Assembly (NCBI GenBank): GCA_022729735.1
Contig: DZAY01000019.1
Location: forward strand, 1-45,992
Reading direction: 5' to 3'
Source: Helicobacter cetorum
GTDB lineage: Bacteria; Campylobacterota; Campylobacteria; Campylobacterales; DZAY01
Length of the DNA stretch: 45,992 nt
This document shows, piece after piece, positions 1-8,319 of the stretch. The position numbers and the translations under genes were made by a program. The notes beneath the pieces were generated by a model, which made no database searches, was not told the origin of the DNA, and saw only the letters and a list, made by a program, of their open reading frames with translations. Every line of letters begins with the position of its first letter. The stretch's first letter is position 1.

Positions 1-182
1 GTAGTGGTGAAAATTTTAGCTACTTTAAGCGAATTGATGAAAACGGAGCTGAAATAAATAAACAAGACACCACAAAATCAAAAATCGCAAAAGGTGCAAC
101 TTATGATGTTTCACTTGAAAATGGCATTCCAAAAATTGAAACTACAACAACCATGAAAGATATAAGTGAGATTAAGTTTTAG
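1..182 (+). CDS. C-terminal fragment of an unidentified protein
   Basis: An open frame enters from the left edge (codons in phase with base 3) and ends at TAG 180-182, giving the last 59 residues of a protein. The fragment is polar, rich in Lys, Thr, Asn and Glu, has no membrane segment, and ends in ISEIKF. I do not recognise a family; the start lies outside the window. A hairpin follows directly (191-240), so this gene probably ends its own transcription unit before pyrH. The frame is open throughout and its codon use matches the neighbours, so it is likely real. Confidence 0.6.
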   Translation, partial: SGENFSYFKRIDENGAEINKQDTTKSKIAKGATYDVSLENGIPKIETTTTMKDISEIKF

Positions 183-190
183 AAAGTTTT

Positions 191-240
191 AATATTATAG
201 TCAGCTTTTCTCTGATTTAAAGCTAACTTTTAGTAATATT
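191..240 (+). terminator. imperfect stem-loop after the first partial gene
   Basis: The inner stem AGTCAGCTTT (199-208) pairs with AAAGCTAACT (219-228) at 9 of 10 positions around a 10-nt loop and is followed by TTT. The outer arms AATATTA (191-197) and TAATATT (234-240) also pair. It lies between the stop at 182 and pyrH at 277, which fits a transcription terminator. The T-run is short, so efficiency is uncertain. Confidence 0.5.
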
Positions 241-255
241 CCATCTAACTTTTAA

Positions 256-990
<735 letters not shown>

Positions 991-1003
991 AAGAGGAGAA
1001 TTA

Positions 1004-1210
1004 ATGAGATTAGAAAAAATTATGGCTGAAGCATTGATGAGAGTTGATGAAGATAGATATTTACTTAGTGCAATGGTTTTTAAAAGAGTGGAAGAGTTAT
1101 CAAAAGGTGCAAAACCATTAGTTGATATGGATAATAAAAAACAAAAATATGTAGATATTGCTCTAAAAGAGATAGCAAAAGGACATATTAAACTACTTAG
1201 TGTAGATTAA
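1004..1210 (+). CDS. rpoZ: RNA polymerase omega subunit
   Basis: Small subunit that helps assemble RNA polymerase by holding the beta-prime subunit. The 68-aa product has the omega pattern: an N-terminal helix with MRLEKIMAEAL, then DEDRYLLSAMVFKRVEEL, and a central segment ending in KKQKYVDIALKEIAKG, which is typical of epsilonproteobacterial omega. It is a little shorter than enterobacterial omega (about 90 aa), as usual for this group. A strong AGAGGAG lies 6 bp before ATG. It sits between pyrH and spoT; pairing with spoT is functionally sensible because omega forms part of a ppGpp site in many bacteria. Confidence 0.9.
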   Translation: MRLEKIMAEALMRVDEDRYLLSAMVFKRVEELSKGAKPLVDMDNKKQKYVDIALKEIAKGHIKLLSVD

Positions 1211-1225
1211 TTTTAGGCTTTTGAG

Positions 1226-3373
1226 ATGGATTTTATATCTCAAATCAAAAGTATCAACAGTGTTGATGGAGCAGTAGAGCTACTACTCTCCTTCAAAGAT
1301 ACAGATAATATAAAAAAAGCAGTTGAGTTTTGTATAGAAGCTCATAAAGAACAAAAGCGAAAAAGTGGCGAACCTTATGCCGTTCATCCAATTTTAGTTG
1401 CATCAATTGTGGCATCGTATGGTGGTGATGAACCTATGATAATAGCTGGATTATTGCATGATGTGGTAGAAGATACAGATTACACAATCGAAGATGTTAA
1501 AGCTATGTTTGGAATGGATGTGGATATATTGGTAGAAGGGCTTACCAAGATTGTTGAAATTCGTGATGAAAAACTTCCTTCTTCATCTTCTAATGAAAAG
1601 TTAATCGCTTCTGCTCTTAGTTTTAGAAAAATGTTAGTAGCATCAATTAAAGATATTAGAGTATTAGTTATTAAACTATGCGATAGAATGCACAACATGC
1701 TAACACTAAATGCACTTCCAGCAAATAAACAGATAAGAATAGCAGAAGAAACTTTGGTTGTATATGCTCCAATAGCTCACCGTCTTGGAATTTCATCGAT
1801 AAAAAATATTTTAGAAGATATAAGTTTTTACTATCTATTTCCAACAGAATATAAAAAAATTGATGACTATTTTGAATCCCATGAACAAAAAATTCAACTT
1901 TTATTTAACTCATTTATTAGTAAAGTTGTAGAGTTATTACAAAAAAATGGTTATAACGATAATAATTTTAAAATTTTAAATAGAGTCAAACATAATTACT
2001 CAATTTTTTTGAAAATGCAAAGAAAAGGGATTTCAATAGAAGAGGTTTTAGACCTTTTAGCAATTAGAATTCTTTTAAAAACTCAACTTGATTGTTATAT
2101 TGTGCTTGGAATAATTCATCTTCACTTTAAGCCACTGATTGCAAGATTTAAAGATTATATATCACTTCCAAAAGAGAATGGTTATCAAACACTTCATACA
2201 ACAATATTTGATGACTCATTTATATTTGAAGTTCAAATTAGAACTTTTGAAATGCACCATAGTGCAGAGTATGGAGTTGCAGCACATTGGAAATATAAGA
2301 ATGGTGGATTAGGTCCAAATTTAGATTGGCTTAATAATTTGCAATATCAAGATGAGAGTATTGAAGGCTTTTATGAGTTAGCAAAAAATGATTTATTAAG
2401 TGAAGATATTGTTGTCTATTCGCCAAAAGGTGATATTTATAGAGTTCCAAAAGGCTCGGTGGCTTTGGATTTTGCATATCAAGTGCATTCAAATATTGGC
2501 AAATGTGCAAAAGAAGCAATTATCAATAAAATGAAAAAACCACTTCTAACAGAGCTTAGAGATGGAGATATAATAAATATAGTAACTTCTCAAAGCGAAA
2601 TTGTGAGATGTAGCTGGATTGATGCTGTTAAAACTTCAAGAGCCAAAAACTTAATTAGAGTTGCTTGTAATCATAGATTAAGAGAAATTGATAAGATGAG
2701 CTGTCTTAATCTATTCAAAACTATTTTTGATAGAGATATAAAAGAGGTTGAAATAGCTCTAAAACTTCATAAACTTGATAATAACTGCTACAAAAGTGTA
2801 AAAGATATATCGCTACTAAAAGATATTAAGCTGAAAATAAAAGATGATTTAAATCGTCAAAAACGGCTATTTCAAAGGCTAAAACCAAATCAATATAAGC
2901 TTAAAGAGATGAAATTTGATAATATAATTATTTATACAAATCAAAGCATTTCAGAAATTGTATTTGATTACTGCTGTCATCCAAAATTTGGAGATTTAAT
3001 AGTTGCATTTAGAGTTGGACAAAAGGCATATATCCATCATAAATTGTGTGATAAAGCTTATGAAATGATAGAAAATGGCTCTGATATGGTTTATGTTGAG
3101 TGGTCAAAAAATAGACTTCACAGATATAAACTTGTAGTTTCATTAGAAAATAAAAAAGGTGCTTTAGCCACATTTTTACAAATTTTATCAAAACTAAATA
3201 TTAATATATTAACTGTTCAATTTTCTGAAGGTGATGAAGGGTTTATTAAGTATTGTAATATTGAAATAGAAAGTGATATGAGTGATACCAAATGGCTACG
3301 AGATAGCATATCTAAAAAGGTAAAATTAATAGAACTAATCGACTTAAACGATGCTTATAAAAGTAACTCTTAA
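1226..3373 (+). CDS. spoT: bifunctional (p)ppGpp synthetase/hydrolase (RelA/SpoT family)
   Basis: Makes and degrades the stringent-response alarmone (p)ppGpp; usually the only long RSH enzyme in Campylobacterota. The 715 aa show, in order, an HD hydrolase domain with H54, H78-D79, E82-D83 and KLCDRMHNM (150-158, with D153), so hydrolysis should be intact; a synthetase domain (about 240-350) with RVKHNYSIFLKMQRKG, FKDYISLPKENGYQTLHT and EVQIRTFEMHHSAEYG; a TGS domain (about 390-450, beginning VVYSPKGDIYRVPKG); a helical linker; and a C-terminal ACT domain (about 640-700). All domains are present. It starts 15 bp after rpoZ with only a weak Shine-Dalgarno, and a terminator overlaps its stop codon. 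Confidence 0.95.
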   Translation: MDFISQIKSINSVDGAVELLLSFKDTDNIKKAVEFCIEAHKEQKRKSGEPYAVHPILVASIVASYGGDEPMIIAGLLHDVVEDTDYTIEDVKAMFGMDVDILVEGLTKIVEIRDEKLPSSSSNEKLIASALSFRKMLVASIKDIRVLVIKLCDRMHNMLTLNALPANKQIRIAEETLVVYAPIAHRLGISSIKNILEDISFYYLFPTEYKKIDDYFESHEQKIQLLFNSFISKVVELLQKNGYNDNNFKILNRVKHNYSIFLKMQRKGISIEEVLDLLAIRILLKTQLDCYIVLGIIHLHFKPLIARFKDYISLPKENGYQTLHTTIFDDSFIFEVQIRTFEMHHSAEYGVAAHWKYKNGGLGPNLDWLNNLQYQDESIEGFYELAKNDLLSEDIVVYSPKGDIYRVPKGSVALDFAYQVHSNIGKCAKEAIINKMKKPLLTELRDGDIINIVTSQSEIVRCSWIDAVKTSRAKNLIRVACNHRLREIDKMSCLNLFKTIFDRDIKEVEIALKLHKLDNNCYKSVKDISLLKDIKLKIKDDLNRQKRLFQRLKPNQYKLKEMKFDNIIIYTNQSISEIVFDYCCHPKFGDLIVAFRVGQKAYIHHKLCDKAYEMIENGSDMVYVEWSKNRLHRYKLVVSLENKKGALATFLQILSKLNINILTVQFSEGDEGFIKYCNIEIESDMSDTKWLRDSISKKVKLIELIDLNDAYKSNS

Positions 3374-3398
3374 AAACTCTCTTTTGGGAGAGTTTTTT
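3373..3398 (+). terminator. Rho-independent terminator after spoT
   Basis: A perfect 9-bp stem, AAAACTCTC (3373-3381) with GAGAGTTTT (3388-3396), closes a 6-nt loop and runs into six T (3393-3398). It begins within the spoT stop codon and ends the pyrH-rpoZ-spoT unit. The symmetric A and T tracts could also let it serve the minus-strand genes, but those end at 3471. Confidence 0.85.
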
Positions 3399-3470
3399 AA
3401 TTTAAGTAATTAAAATTATAATACCCCAAGAAAAACAAACAATTTTTTTAGAAAGTCAAAATATACAACT

Positions 3471-3671
3471 TTACTTAAACACATTTTTAGGATAAAACAT
3501 TCTAAAAGCTATAAAAGCTCCAAAGAGTAAAAAGCTAACTTTTATATCAAACTCTATTCCAATAAAAGTAGCAACTAAAAAATAGAATATGCAAATTAAA
3601 AAATACCAAAAAATTGTAATTATGGATACTATACCAAAAACTTTTATGATTGTCATTGTTGCATTACTCAT
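3471..3671 (-). CDS. small membrane protein, two predicted transmembrane helices
   Basis: A 66-aa very hydrophobic protein with two likely membrane helices (about residues 7-35 and 42-58) and a short basic tail ending PKNVFK. I recognise no family. Its ATG overlaps the 3' end of the upstream DinB-like gene by 8 bp, and an AGGA lies 7 bp before the ATG inside that gene, so it appears translationally coupled rather than a chance frame. The pair probably forms one transcript repressed by the divergent TetR regulator. It could be a small transporter accessory or simply a lineage-specific membrane protein. Confidence 0.6.
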   Translation of the reverse strand: MSNATMTIIKVFGIVSIITIFWYFLICIFYFLVATFIGIEFDIKVSFLLFGAFIAFRMFYPKNVFK

Positions 3672-4239
3672 CGATTTTTCCTAAATTTTTAATAATCTCT
3701 TCAATCTGTCTTCTATGAATAAAAGTGTGCATATACATAAAAACACTCCAATCAAAGTTATTGAAATTCACAAACCACGGATGTTTTTTTGTAGCGATTG
3801 ACTGTTTTTTGGGTAAATTTTTTATTGTCAAAACATAATCATTATAAAAATTTAAAAAATTATTCAAAGCATTATCGCTATTTTCAAAAGGTTTCACATC
3901 TTCTATTTTGACTTCATTAGGTGGAGTTATCTCATTTGATAAAGATTGTATAGTGGTTTTTACCAAATTTCCAGCAATGACAAGATGTTCCAAAACCATA
4001 TTTATAGAAAATCTTCTGCTATCATCTTCAATAGCAAAAGTTCTATTTATAATAACCTGCTTTTTCAAACTCTCTTTTGAAATGTTTTTGACTAAATTAT
4101 TTATAATTGAAACCTCTCTTTTTAACATAAAAAGTCCTATCTGCCAATTAAAAAGCACTCTTGCACTAGGAACTAAAACTATTTTGATAAACAATCTCTC
4201 AATATTTGGAAGACCAGCTCCAGCTTTTGCTAACTTCAT
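3664..4239 (-). CDS. DinB-like four-helix metalloprotein
   Basis: A 191-aa soluble protein resembling the DinB/YfiT-like superfamily, four-helix bundles with a three-His metal site that often act as thiol-dependent transferases or stress proteins. Candidate ligands are H85 in MVLEHL and H171 and H175 in the late helix motif MHTFIHRRQ; the segment around HPWFVNF (from H153) matches the pre-helix region of DUF1569-like members. AAAAGG lies 6 bp before ATG. It is transcribed away from the TetR regulator at 4344, with a perfect palindrome between them, so it is probably the regulated target. The family call rests on motif layout only; substrate unknown. Confidence 0.65.
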   Translation of the reverse strand: MKLAKAGAGLPNIERLFIKIVLVPSARVLFNWQIGLFMLKREVSIINNLVKNISKESLKKQVIINRTFAIEDDSRRFSINMVLEHLVIAGNLVKTTIQSLSNEITPPNEVKIEDVKPFENSDNALNNFLNFYNDYVLTIKNLPKKQSIATKKHPWFVNFNNFDWSVFMYMHTFIHRRQIEEIIKNLGKIDE

Positions 4240-4301
4240 AATATGCCTTTTAGTTGTTGTTTTATAATTGTAAATAGATTTTTATTAATTTATGCTTAAA
4301 A

Positions 4302-4319
4302 TTAGAGTAATTACTCTAA
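4302..4319. promoter_or_regulatory. perfect 18-bp palindrome, candidate TetR operator
   Basis: TTAGAGTAATTACTCTAA is identical to its reverse complement. It lies between the divergent DinB-like and TetR genes, ending 11 bp upstream of the regulator's -10 box, where it would overlap the -35 region. Its size and position are typical for a TetR-family dimer site, suggesting autorepression plus control of the divergent pair. This is inference from position and symmetry. Confidence 0.65.
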
Positions 4320-4330
4320 ATATTATATGA

Positions 4331-4336
4331 TATAAT
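4331..4336 (+). promoter_or_regulatory. -10 box (TATAAT) of the TetR-family gene
   Basis: A consensus TATAAT ends only 7 bp before ATG 4344, so transcription would begin at or next to the start codon. No Shine-Dalgarno is present in the intervening bases (TTTACTT). This points to a leaderless mRNA. Confidence 0.6.
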
Positions 4337-4343
4337 TTTACTT

Positions 4344-4946
4344 ATGAAAAAAGAAAAAATATCATTAACAAAAGAAAAAATTAAAAAAATATCTCTTGAA
4401 CTATTTAATAATCAAGAAATATTATCAGTAACCACAAATCATATTGCCAAAAATTTGGGTATTTCGATAGGAAATTTATATTATCACTACAAAAACAAAG
4501 AGGAGATTATTCAAGATATATATGCTGATATGTCCAAGAAATTTGAAACATTTAATATGTTTGAGCAGATAAGCATAAGTGAAAATCCTATCGATGAGTT
4601 ATCCAATATATTTGATAAATTGGGCGAACTTTTTTGGGAATATAGATTTTTAATGCGAGATGCAACACTATTAATGGCACTTGATAGCAAATTAAAAGCT
4701 ATGTTTATAACAAATCAACAAAAAAGAGTTGCTCAAATAGAAGAGCTTTTGAGATTTTTGATAAGTAAAAAAGTTATAAAAGAGATGGCCGAAGATGAAT
4801 TAAAACTAAGAGCAAAACTTCATTGGTTTTTATCAGCTTATTGGCATATATTCTCTTCAATAAACGGTGAATTTTCAAAAGAGTCTATCAAAGAAGTTAA
4901 AGAGATTGTATTTAAACTTCATATTGAACCGTTGATGGTTAGATAG
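4344..4946 (+). CDS. TetR/AcrR-family transcriptional regulator
   Basis: A 200-aa DNA-binding repressor of the TetR type. The N-terminal helix-turn-helix is clear: KIKKISLELFNNQ, then VTTNHIAKNLGISIGNLYYHYKNKEEI with the family's recognition-helix pattern G-x-LYYHYKNKE. The C-terminal ligand-binding part is all helical and not assignable, though the acidic stretch and the WEYRF and LHWFLSAYWHIF segments resemble the long-helix TetR_C class. It is divergent from the DinB-like gene with a palindromic operator between them, so auto- and cross-regulation are likely. The start is fixed by the domain: translation at 4344 gives a normal TetR N-terminus although no ribosome binding site precedes it. 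Confidence 0.88.
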   Translation: MKKEKISLTKEKIKKISLELFNNQEILSVTTNHIAKNLGISIGNLYYHYKNKEEIIQDIYADMSKKFETFNMFEQISISENPIDELSNIFDKLGELFWEYRFLMRDATLLMALDSKLKAMFITNQQKRVAQIEELLRFLISKKVIKEMAEDELKLRAKLHWFLSAYWHIFSSINGEFSKESIKEVKEIVFKLHIEPLMVR

Positions 4947-4988
4947 TTTTGGGAATTGTGGTTTTTGGTTTTTTATATAAATTTTATG

Positions 4989-5054
4989 TATAATTTGTGT
5001 TGATAGGTAGTTATATCATAAATAAAAAAATATAACAAAACTTAGCCAACACAA
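4989..5054. repeat. inverted repeat with embedded promoter upstream of the DUF3800-like gene
   Basis: TATAATTTGTGTTG (4989-5002) and CAACACAAGTTATT (5047-5060) are inverted copies matching at 12 of 14 positions, with a perfect 8-bp core TTGTGTTG/CAACACAA. The left arm begins with a TATAAT box preceded by TATG, a possible extended -10. The arrangement could be an operator or the edge of an inserted segment; I found no partner copy at the right side of the gene. Confidence 0.4.
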
Positions 5055-5091
5055 GTTATTGATAAAATTAAATCTTAATAAGGTCAAAAAA

Positions 5092-6234
5092 TTGAGAAAA
5101 CTTAAATTTGATATTTATGATGAGTGGAAAGATAATGGAATACAAATATATAATTTGAAAAATATTGATGATGAATATGTATTTTATTATGATGAAACAA
5201 ATAACATTAGAAAATTTTGGTTTAAGAATGAAAATAGGTTAAATATTACAAATATAGACATAGCTAAGAACTTTGTTTTAGGTGGAGTTGCACATTACAA
5301 ATCAGAAGTTGACTTTGATACTAAAATATTGAAAAGCAATTTGAAACTACCAAACACAACTAATGAAATAAAATTAAAACACATAGCAAAAAGTGACTTT
5401 TTATCATGTATTAATTCAGAAAAACTAAAAGTATTTTTAAATTGGTTGGTATCACAAAAATTATTTATGCATTATTCAACTCTGAATATTTTATACTGGT
5501 CACTTATAGATATTTTAGAGTCAATAATACCCATAGAATTATTGGTAATCCATATGGAATTAAAGACAGTTTTTTATGAATTAGTAAAAATAGATTTAAA
5601 TAATTTTATTAGAATAATGTATAAATATGAATATCCAAATATTGACAGAGAAAAGGCAAATCTTTTTTTAGATGAGATTTTAACATTTATAAAAAATAAT
5701 AAGCAAAAGTTTACTTTAAAATATCCATTGTTGATTGATAAACTAGAAATAGTTTGCCGAATTATTCAAAATTCAAAAAACAAAGAACTTCGTTTTATTG
5801 TTGATGAAACAAGTTATGTACTTATAGAAAATCTATTTATTTTTTATAAACGTCCAATTTGTATTTTTATAAATTCAAAGCATATTTTTGACGAAGAAAA
5901 TAGTATAGAAGAAATATTTAATAAATACGACTTCTATTTCAAGGATAAAAAATGGGAGAATTACGAATTTCAAAATTCATCACATAATGATTTAATTCAA
6001 ATATCTGATGTTTTGATTGGACTCATAGGTAAATTATTTGAATACATCAACAATACTGAATTTAATGAACTAATTGAGCTTAAAAAAAAATTAACAATCA
6101 CACAACTAGAAAATTTATTTAAATTAAAAGAATTATTTGAAAAATCAGATAATCAAAGCACTGCTTTAACTCATTCAATTGTCAGCTTAATAGAAAGAGA
6201 TAAATTAGTTTTATTACTCAAGAATGTTAAATAG
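5092..6234 (+). CDS. DUF3800-like protein (RNase H-like fold), possible defence gene
   Basis: A protein of about 380 aa, very rich in Lys, Asn, Ile and Phe. Early on it has YYDETNN followed by FVLGGV, and near the C-terminus IQISDVLIG; this matches the DUF3800 layout (N-terminal acidic DES/DET, late LQ-x-AD motif), a family with an RNase H-like fold often found in phage-defence and abortive-infection loci. No catalytic activity is proven. The frame opens at TTG 5059 without a ribosome binding site; TTG 5092, preceded by TAAGGT at 5079-5084, is the better start. It stands alone, with non-coding flanks of 112 bp (to 5059) and 280 bp, unlike the tightly packed neighbours, suggesting accessory DNA. 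Confidence 0.55.
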   Translation: MRKLKFDIYDEWKDNGIQIYNLKNIDDEYVFYYDETNNIRKFWFKNENRLNITNIDIAKNFVLGGVAHYKSEVDFDTKILKSNLKLPNTTNEIKLKHIAKSDFLSCINSEKLKVFLNWLVSQKLFMHYSTLNILYWSLIDILESIIPIELLVIHMELKTVFYELVKIDLNNFIRIMYKYEYPNIDREKANLFLDEILTFIKNNKQKFTLKYPLLIDKLEIVCRIIQNSKNKELRFIVDETSYVLIENLFIFYKRPICIFINSKHIFDEENSIEEIFNKYDFYFKDKKWENYEFQNSSHNDLIQISDVLIGLIGKLFEYINNTEFNELIELKKKLTITQLENLFKLKELFEKSDNQSTALTHSIVSLIERDKLVLLLKNVK

Positions 6235-6419
6235 TAAGTATCATAAGAAATTATTATACTCAATAAATTATATTGATTTATTTTAAGAACTATGAATTAT
6301 TTATAAAGTAGTTTTAAATTCTCTATAATTTAACTCACTCCACCACAAAATTTTTAAAAAATTAAGTATCAATAAAATAAGTAAATATCTTTAAAACATC
6401 AATAAAACCATCTATTGCA

Positions 6420-6438
6420 TTAAATAAATTTTATTTAA
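6420..6438. repeat. 19-bp palindrome upstream of the UbiD gene
   Basis: TTAAATAAA (6420-6428) and TTTATTTAA (6430-6438) are perfect inverted arms around a single T. It lies about 80 bp upstream of ATG 6515 and 12 bp before a tandem repeat. In such AT-rich DNA part of this may be chance, but the pairing is complete over 9 bp. It could be a regulator site or a weak terminator for the preceding gene. Confidence 0.35.
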
Positions 6439-6449
6439 ATTCAATTATA

Positions 6450-6478
6450 GTAACATACATTACTGTAACCTACATTAC
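6450..6478 (+). promoter_or_regulatory. tandem 15-bp repeat, candidate operator of the ubiD-asnB operon
   Basis: GTAACATACATTAC (6450-6463) and GTAACCTACATTAC (6465-6478) differ at one base and repeat with a 15-bp period. Each unit is itself partly palindromic (GTAA..TA..TTAC). They lie 37 bp upstream of the start codon, overlapping the likely core promoter (GATAAT at 6479-6484 or TATAGT at 6445-6450), a position suited to a repressor. The regulator is unknown. Confidence 0.5.
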
Positions 6479-6514
6479 GATAATAAATATTTGACAAAAA
6501 TAGAAAGGGTTTTT

Positions 6515-8317
6515 ATGCAAGATGTTATAAAAAAATTGAGAGATAGTGGCGAGTTGATAGAGTTTGAAGAAGAGCTTGATATAAATTTAGAAATTCCTCA
6601 CATTGCATATATTGAAGTTAAAAAAGAAAATGGTGGCAAAGCGATACTATTTCACAATCCAATTAATCGAGAAAAAGAGATAAAATACTCTATTCCTGTT
6701 TTGATGAATCTGTTTGGTTCATACAAAAGAGTTGAAATGTTTATTGGAGATGTTGAAGCGATTGCAAAAGAGATAGAAGAGCTAATGCACTTCAAAATGC
6801 CTGAAGGATTTTTTAATAAAATTGCTTCACTTACAAAACTTTTTTCATTAAAAACTGTTTTTCCAAAAAAATTAAACAAAAATAGTGAAGCATTTGCGAT
6901 GAGTTATAATTCACTTTTTGAATTGCCAATTCTCAAAACTTGGGATTTAGATGGTGGAGCATTTATTACAATGGGGCAAGTTTATACTCAAGATGTTGAA
7001 GGCAAACTATTTAATTTAGGAATGTATCGATTACAAGTTTTTGGAGATAAAAAGCTTGGATTACATTGGCAAATACATAAAGATTCCAATCACTTTTTTC
7101 ACCAATATAAAAAAGCTAAACTTAAAATGCCTGTAACTATTGCAATTGGAGGCGACCCACTATATACTTGGTGTGGAACTGCACCTCTGCCACTTGGAGT
7201 AAATGAGTTAATGCTATATGGATTTATAAAAAACAGACCAGCAAAAGTTGTAAAATCAAAAACAAATCCACTATATTTTCCAGATGATGTAGATTTTGTG
7301 ATTGAAGGTTATGTGGATTGTGAAAAATTAGAAATAGAAGGTCCATTTGGCGACCATACGGGATATTATACTCTAAAAGAGCCATATCCAGTGTTAGAAG
7401 TTAGCTCAATTACATCAAAAGAAAATCCAATCTATTTAGCAACAGTTGTTGGAAAACCACCATTAGAAGATAAATATTTAGGATATGCGACAGAGCGAAT
7501 ATTTTTACCACTTTTAAAGACAAATGCACCAAATTTAATCGATTATCATATGCCAGAAAATGGTGTTTTTCATAATCTGATTTTAGCTAAAATTGCTCCA
7601 CTTTATCCAGCACATGCCAGACAAATTATGCACACATTTTGGGGAGTTGGACAAATGAGTTTTGTAAAACATGCTATTTTTGTAGATGAAAATGGTCCAG
7701 ATTTAAAAAATTATGATGAAATTGTAGATTATATTTTAAATAGAGTTTCAATAGATAGACTCTTAATTACAGATGGAATTTGTGATGCACTTGACCACTC
7801 AAGCCCAAAACCAAATCAAGGTGGAAAATTGGGAATTGATTGTTGTGGAGATGAGATAGAAGAGATTTTGAAAGATTTTTTAAGTGATGAAAAGTTGCTG
7901 AATTTAGCAAATAAAATCACACATGAAGTAATAGAAATTAAACAGTATAAATTAAATACTAAAAATCCAATTACAGTTATGGCAGTTGATAAGATTAGAA
8001 ATCAAAAAGAGCTGTTTGAGTTGCTAAAACCACTTCATAACCATTTAAGAATTTTAGTTTTTGTAGATAGTTTAAGTAATTATTTAGAAAATCCTTATAT
8101 GTTAATTTGGAGAGTTGTAAATAATATAGATGCAAAACGAGATATTTATATAGAAAATGAGGTGATAGCAATTGATGGAACTGCCAAAAATTCCCTTGAT
8201 AACTTTTCTCGTGAATGGCCAGATGATGTGGTATGCAATAGAGATGTTTTGAATAGTTTGATGAGTAGAAAAATTATTGATATTGATGAAAATTTTATTA
8301 AAAAATTAGCACTTTAA
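6515..8317 (+). CDS. UbiD-family decarboxylase, probably menaquinone biosynthesis
   Basis: A 600-aa prenylated-FMN-dependent decarboxylase of the UbiD family. The length and N-terminus (MQDVIKKLRDSGELIEFEEEL) fit the epsilonproteobacterial homologues annotated as menaquinone biosynthesis decarboxylases, which act late in the futalosine route because these bacteria lack ubiquinone. Seen: MNLFGSYKRVEMFIG, IAIGGDPLYTWCGTAPLP in the prFMN region, EGPFGDHTGYYT, and the lower-domain HPF-type stretch with DCCGDE. A TTG opens the frame at 6491, but ATG 6515 has AGAAAGGG just upstream and gives the family N-terminus. asnB begins 2 bp after its stop, so the two are co-transcribed. A UbiA-family partner lies at 28566. 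Confidence 0.85.
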   Translation: MQDVIKKLRDSGELIEFEEELDINLEIPHIAYIEVKKENGGKAILFHNPINREKEIKYSIPVLMNLFGSYKRVEMFIGDVEAIAKEIEELMHFKMPEGFFNKIASLTKLFSLKTVFPKKLNKNSEAFAMSYNSLFELPILKTWDLDGGAFITMGQVYTQDVEGKLFNLGMYRLQVFGDKKLGLHWQIHKDSNHFFHQYKKAKLKMPVTIAIGGDPLYTWCGTAPLPLGVNELMLYGFIKNRPAKVVKSKTNPLYFPDDVDFVIEGYVDCEKLEIEGPFGDHTGYYTLKEPYPVLEVSSITSKENPIYLATVVGKPPLEDKYLGYATERIFLPLLKTNAPNLIDYHMPENGVFHNLILAKIAPLYPAHARQIMHTFWGVGQMSFVKHAIFVDENGPDLKNYDEIVDYILNRVSIDRLLITDGICDALDHSSPKPNQGGKLGIDCCGDEIEEILKDFLSDEKLLNLANKITHEVIEIKQYKLNTKNPITVMAVDKIRNQKELFELLKPLHNHLRILVFVDSLSNYLENPYMLIWRVVNNIDAKRDIYIENEVIAIDGTAKNSLDNFSREWPDDVVCNRDVLNSLMSRKIIDIDENFIKKLAL

Positions 8318-8319
8318 CC

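Noticed and set aside
6235-6514. A small gene in the longest intergenic stretch
   Set aside because: All frames are short and interrupted, with no start preceded by a ribosome binding site other than that of the UbiD gene.
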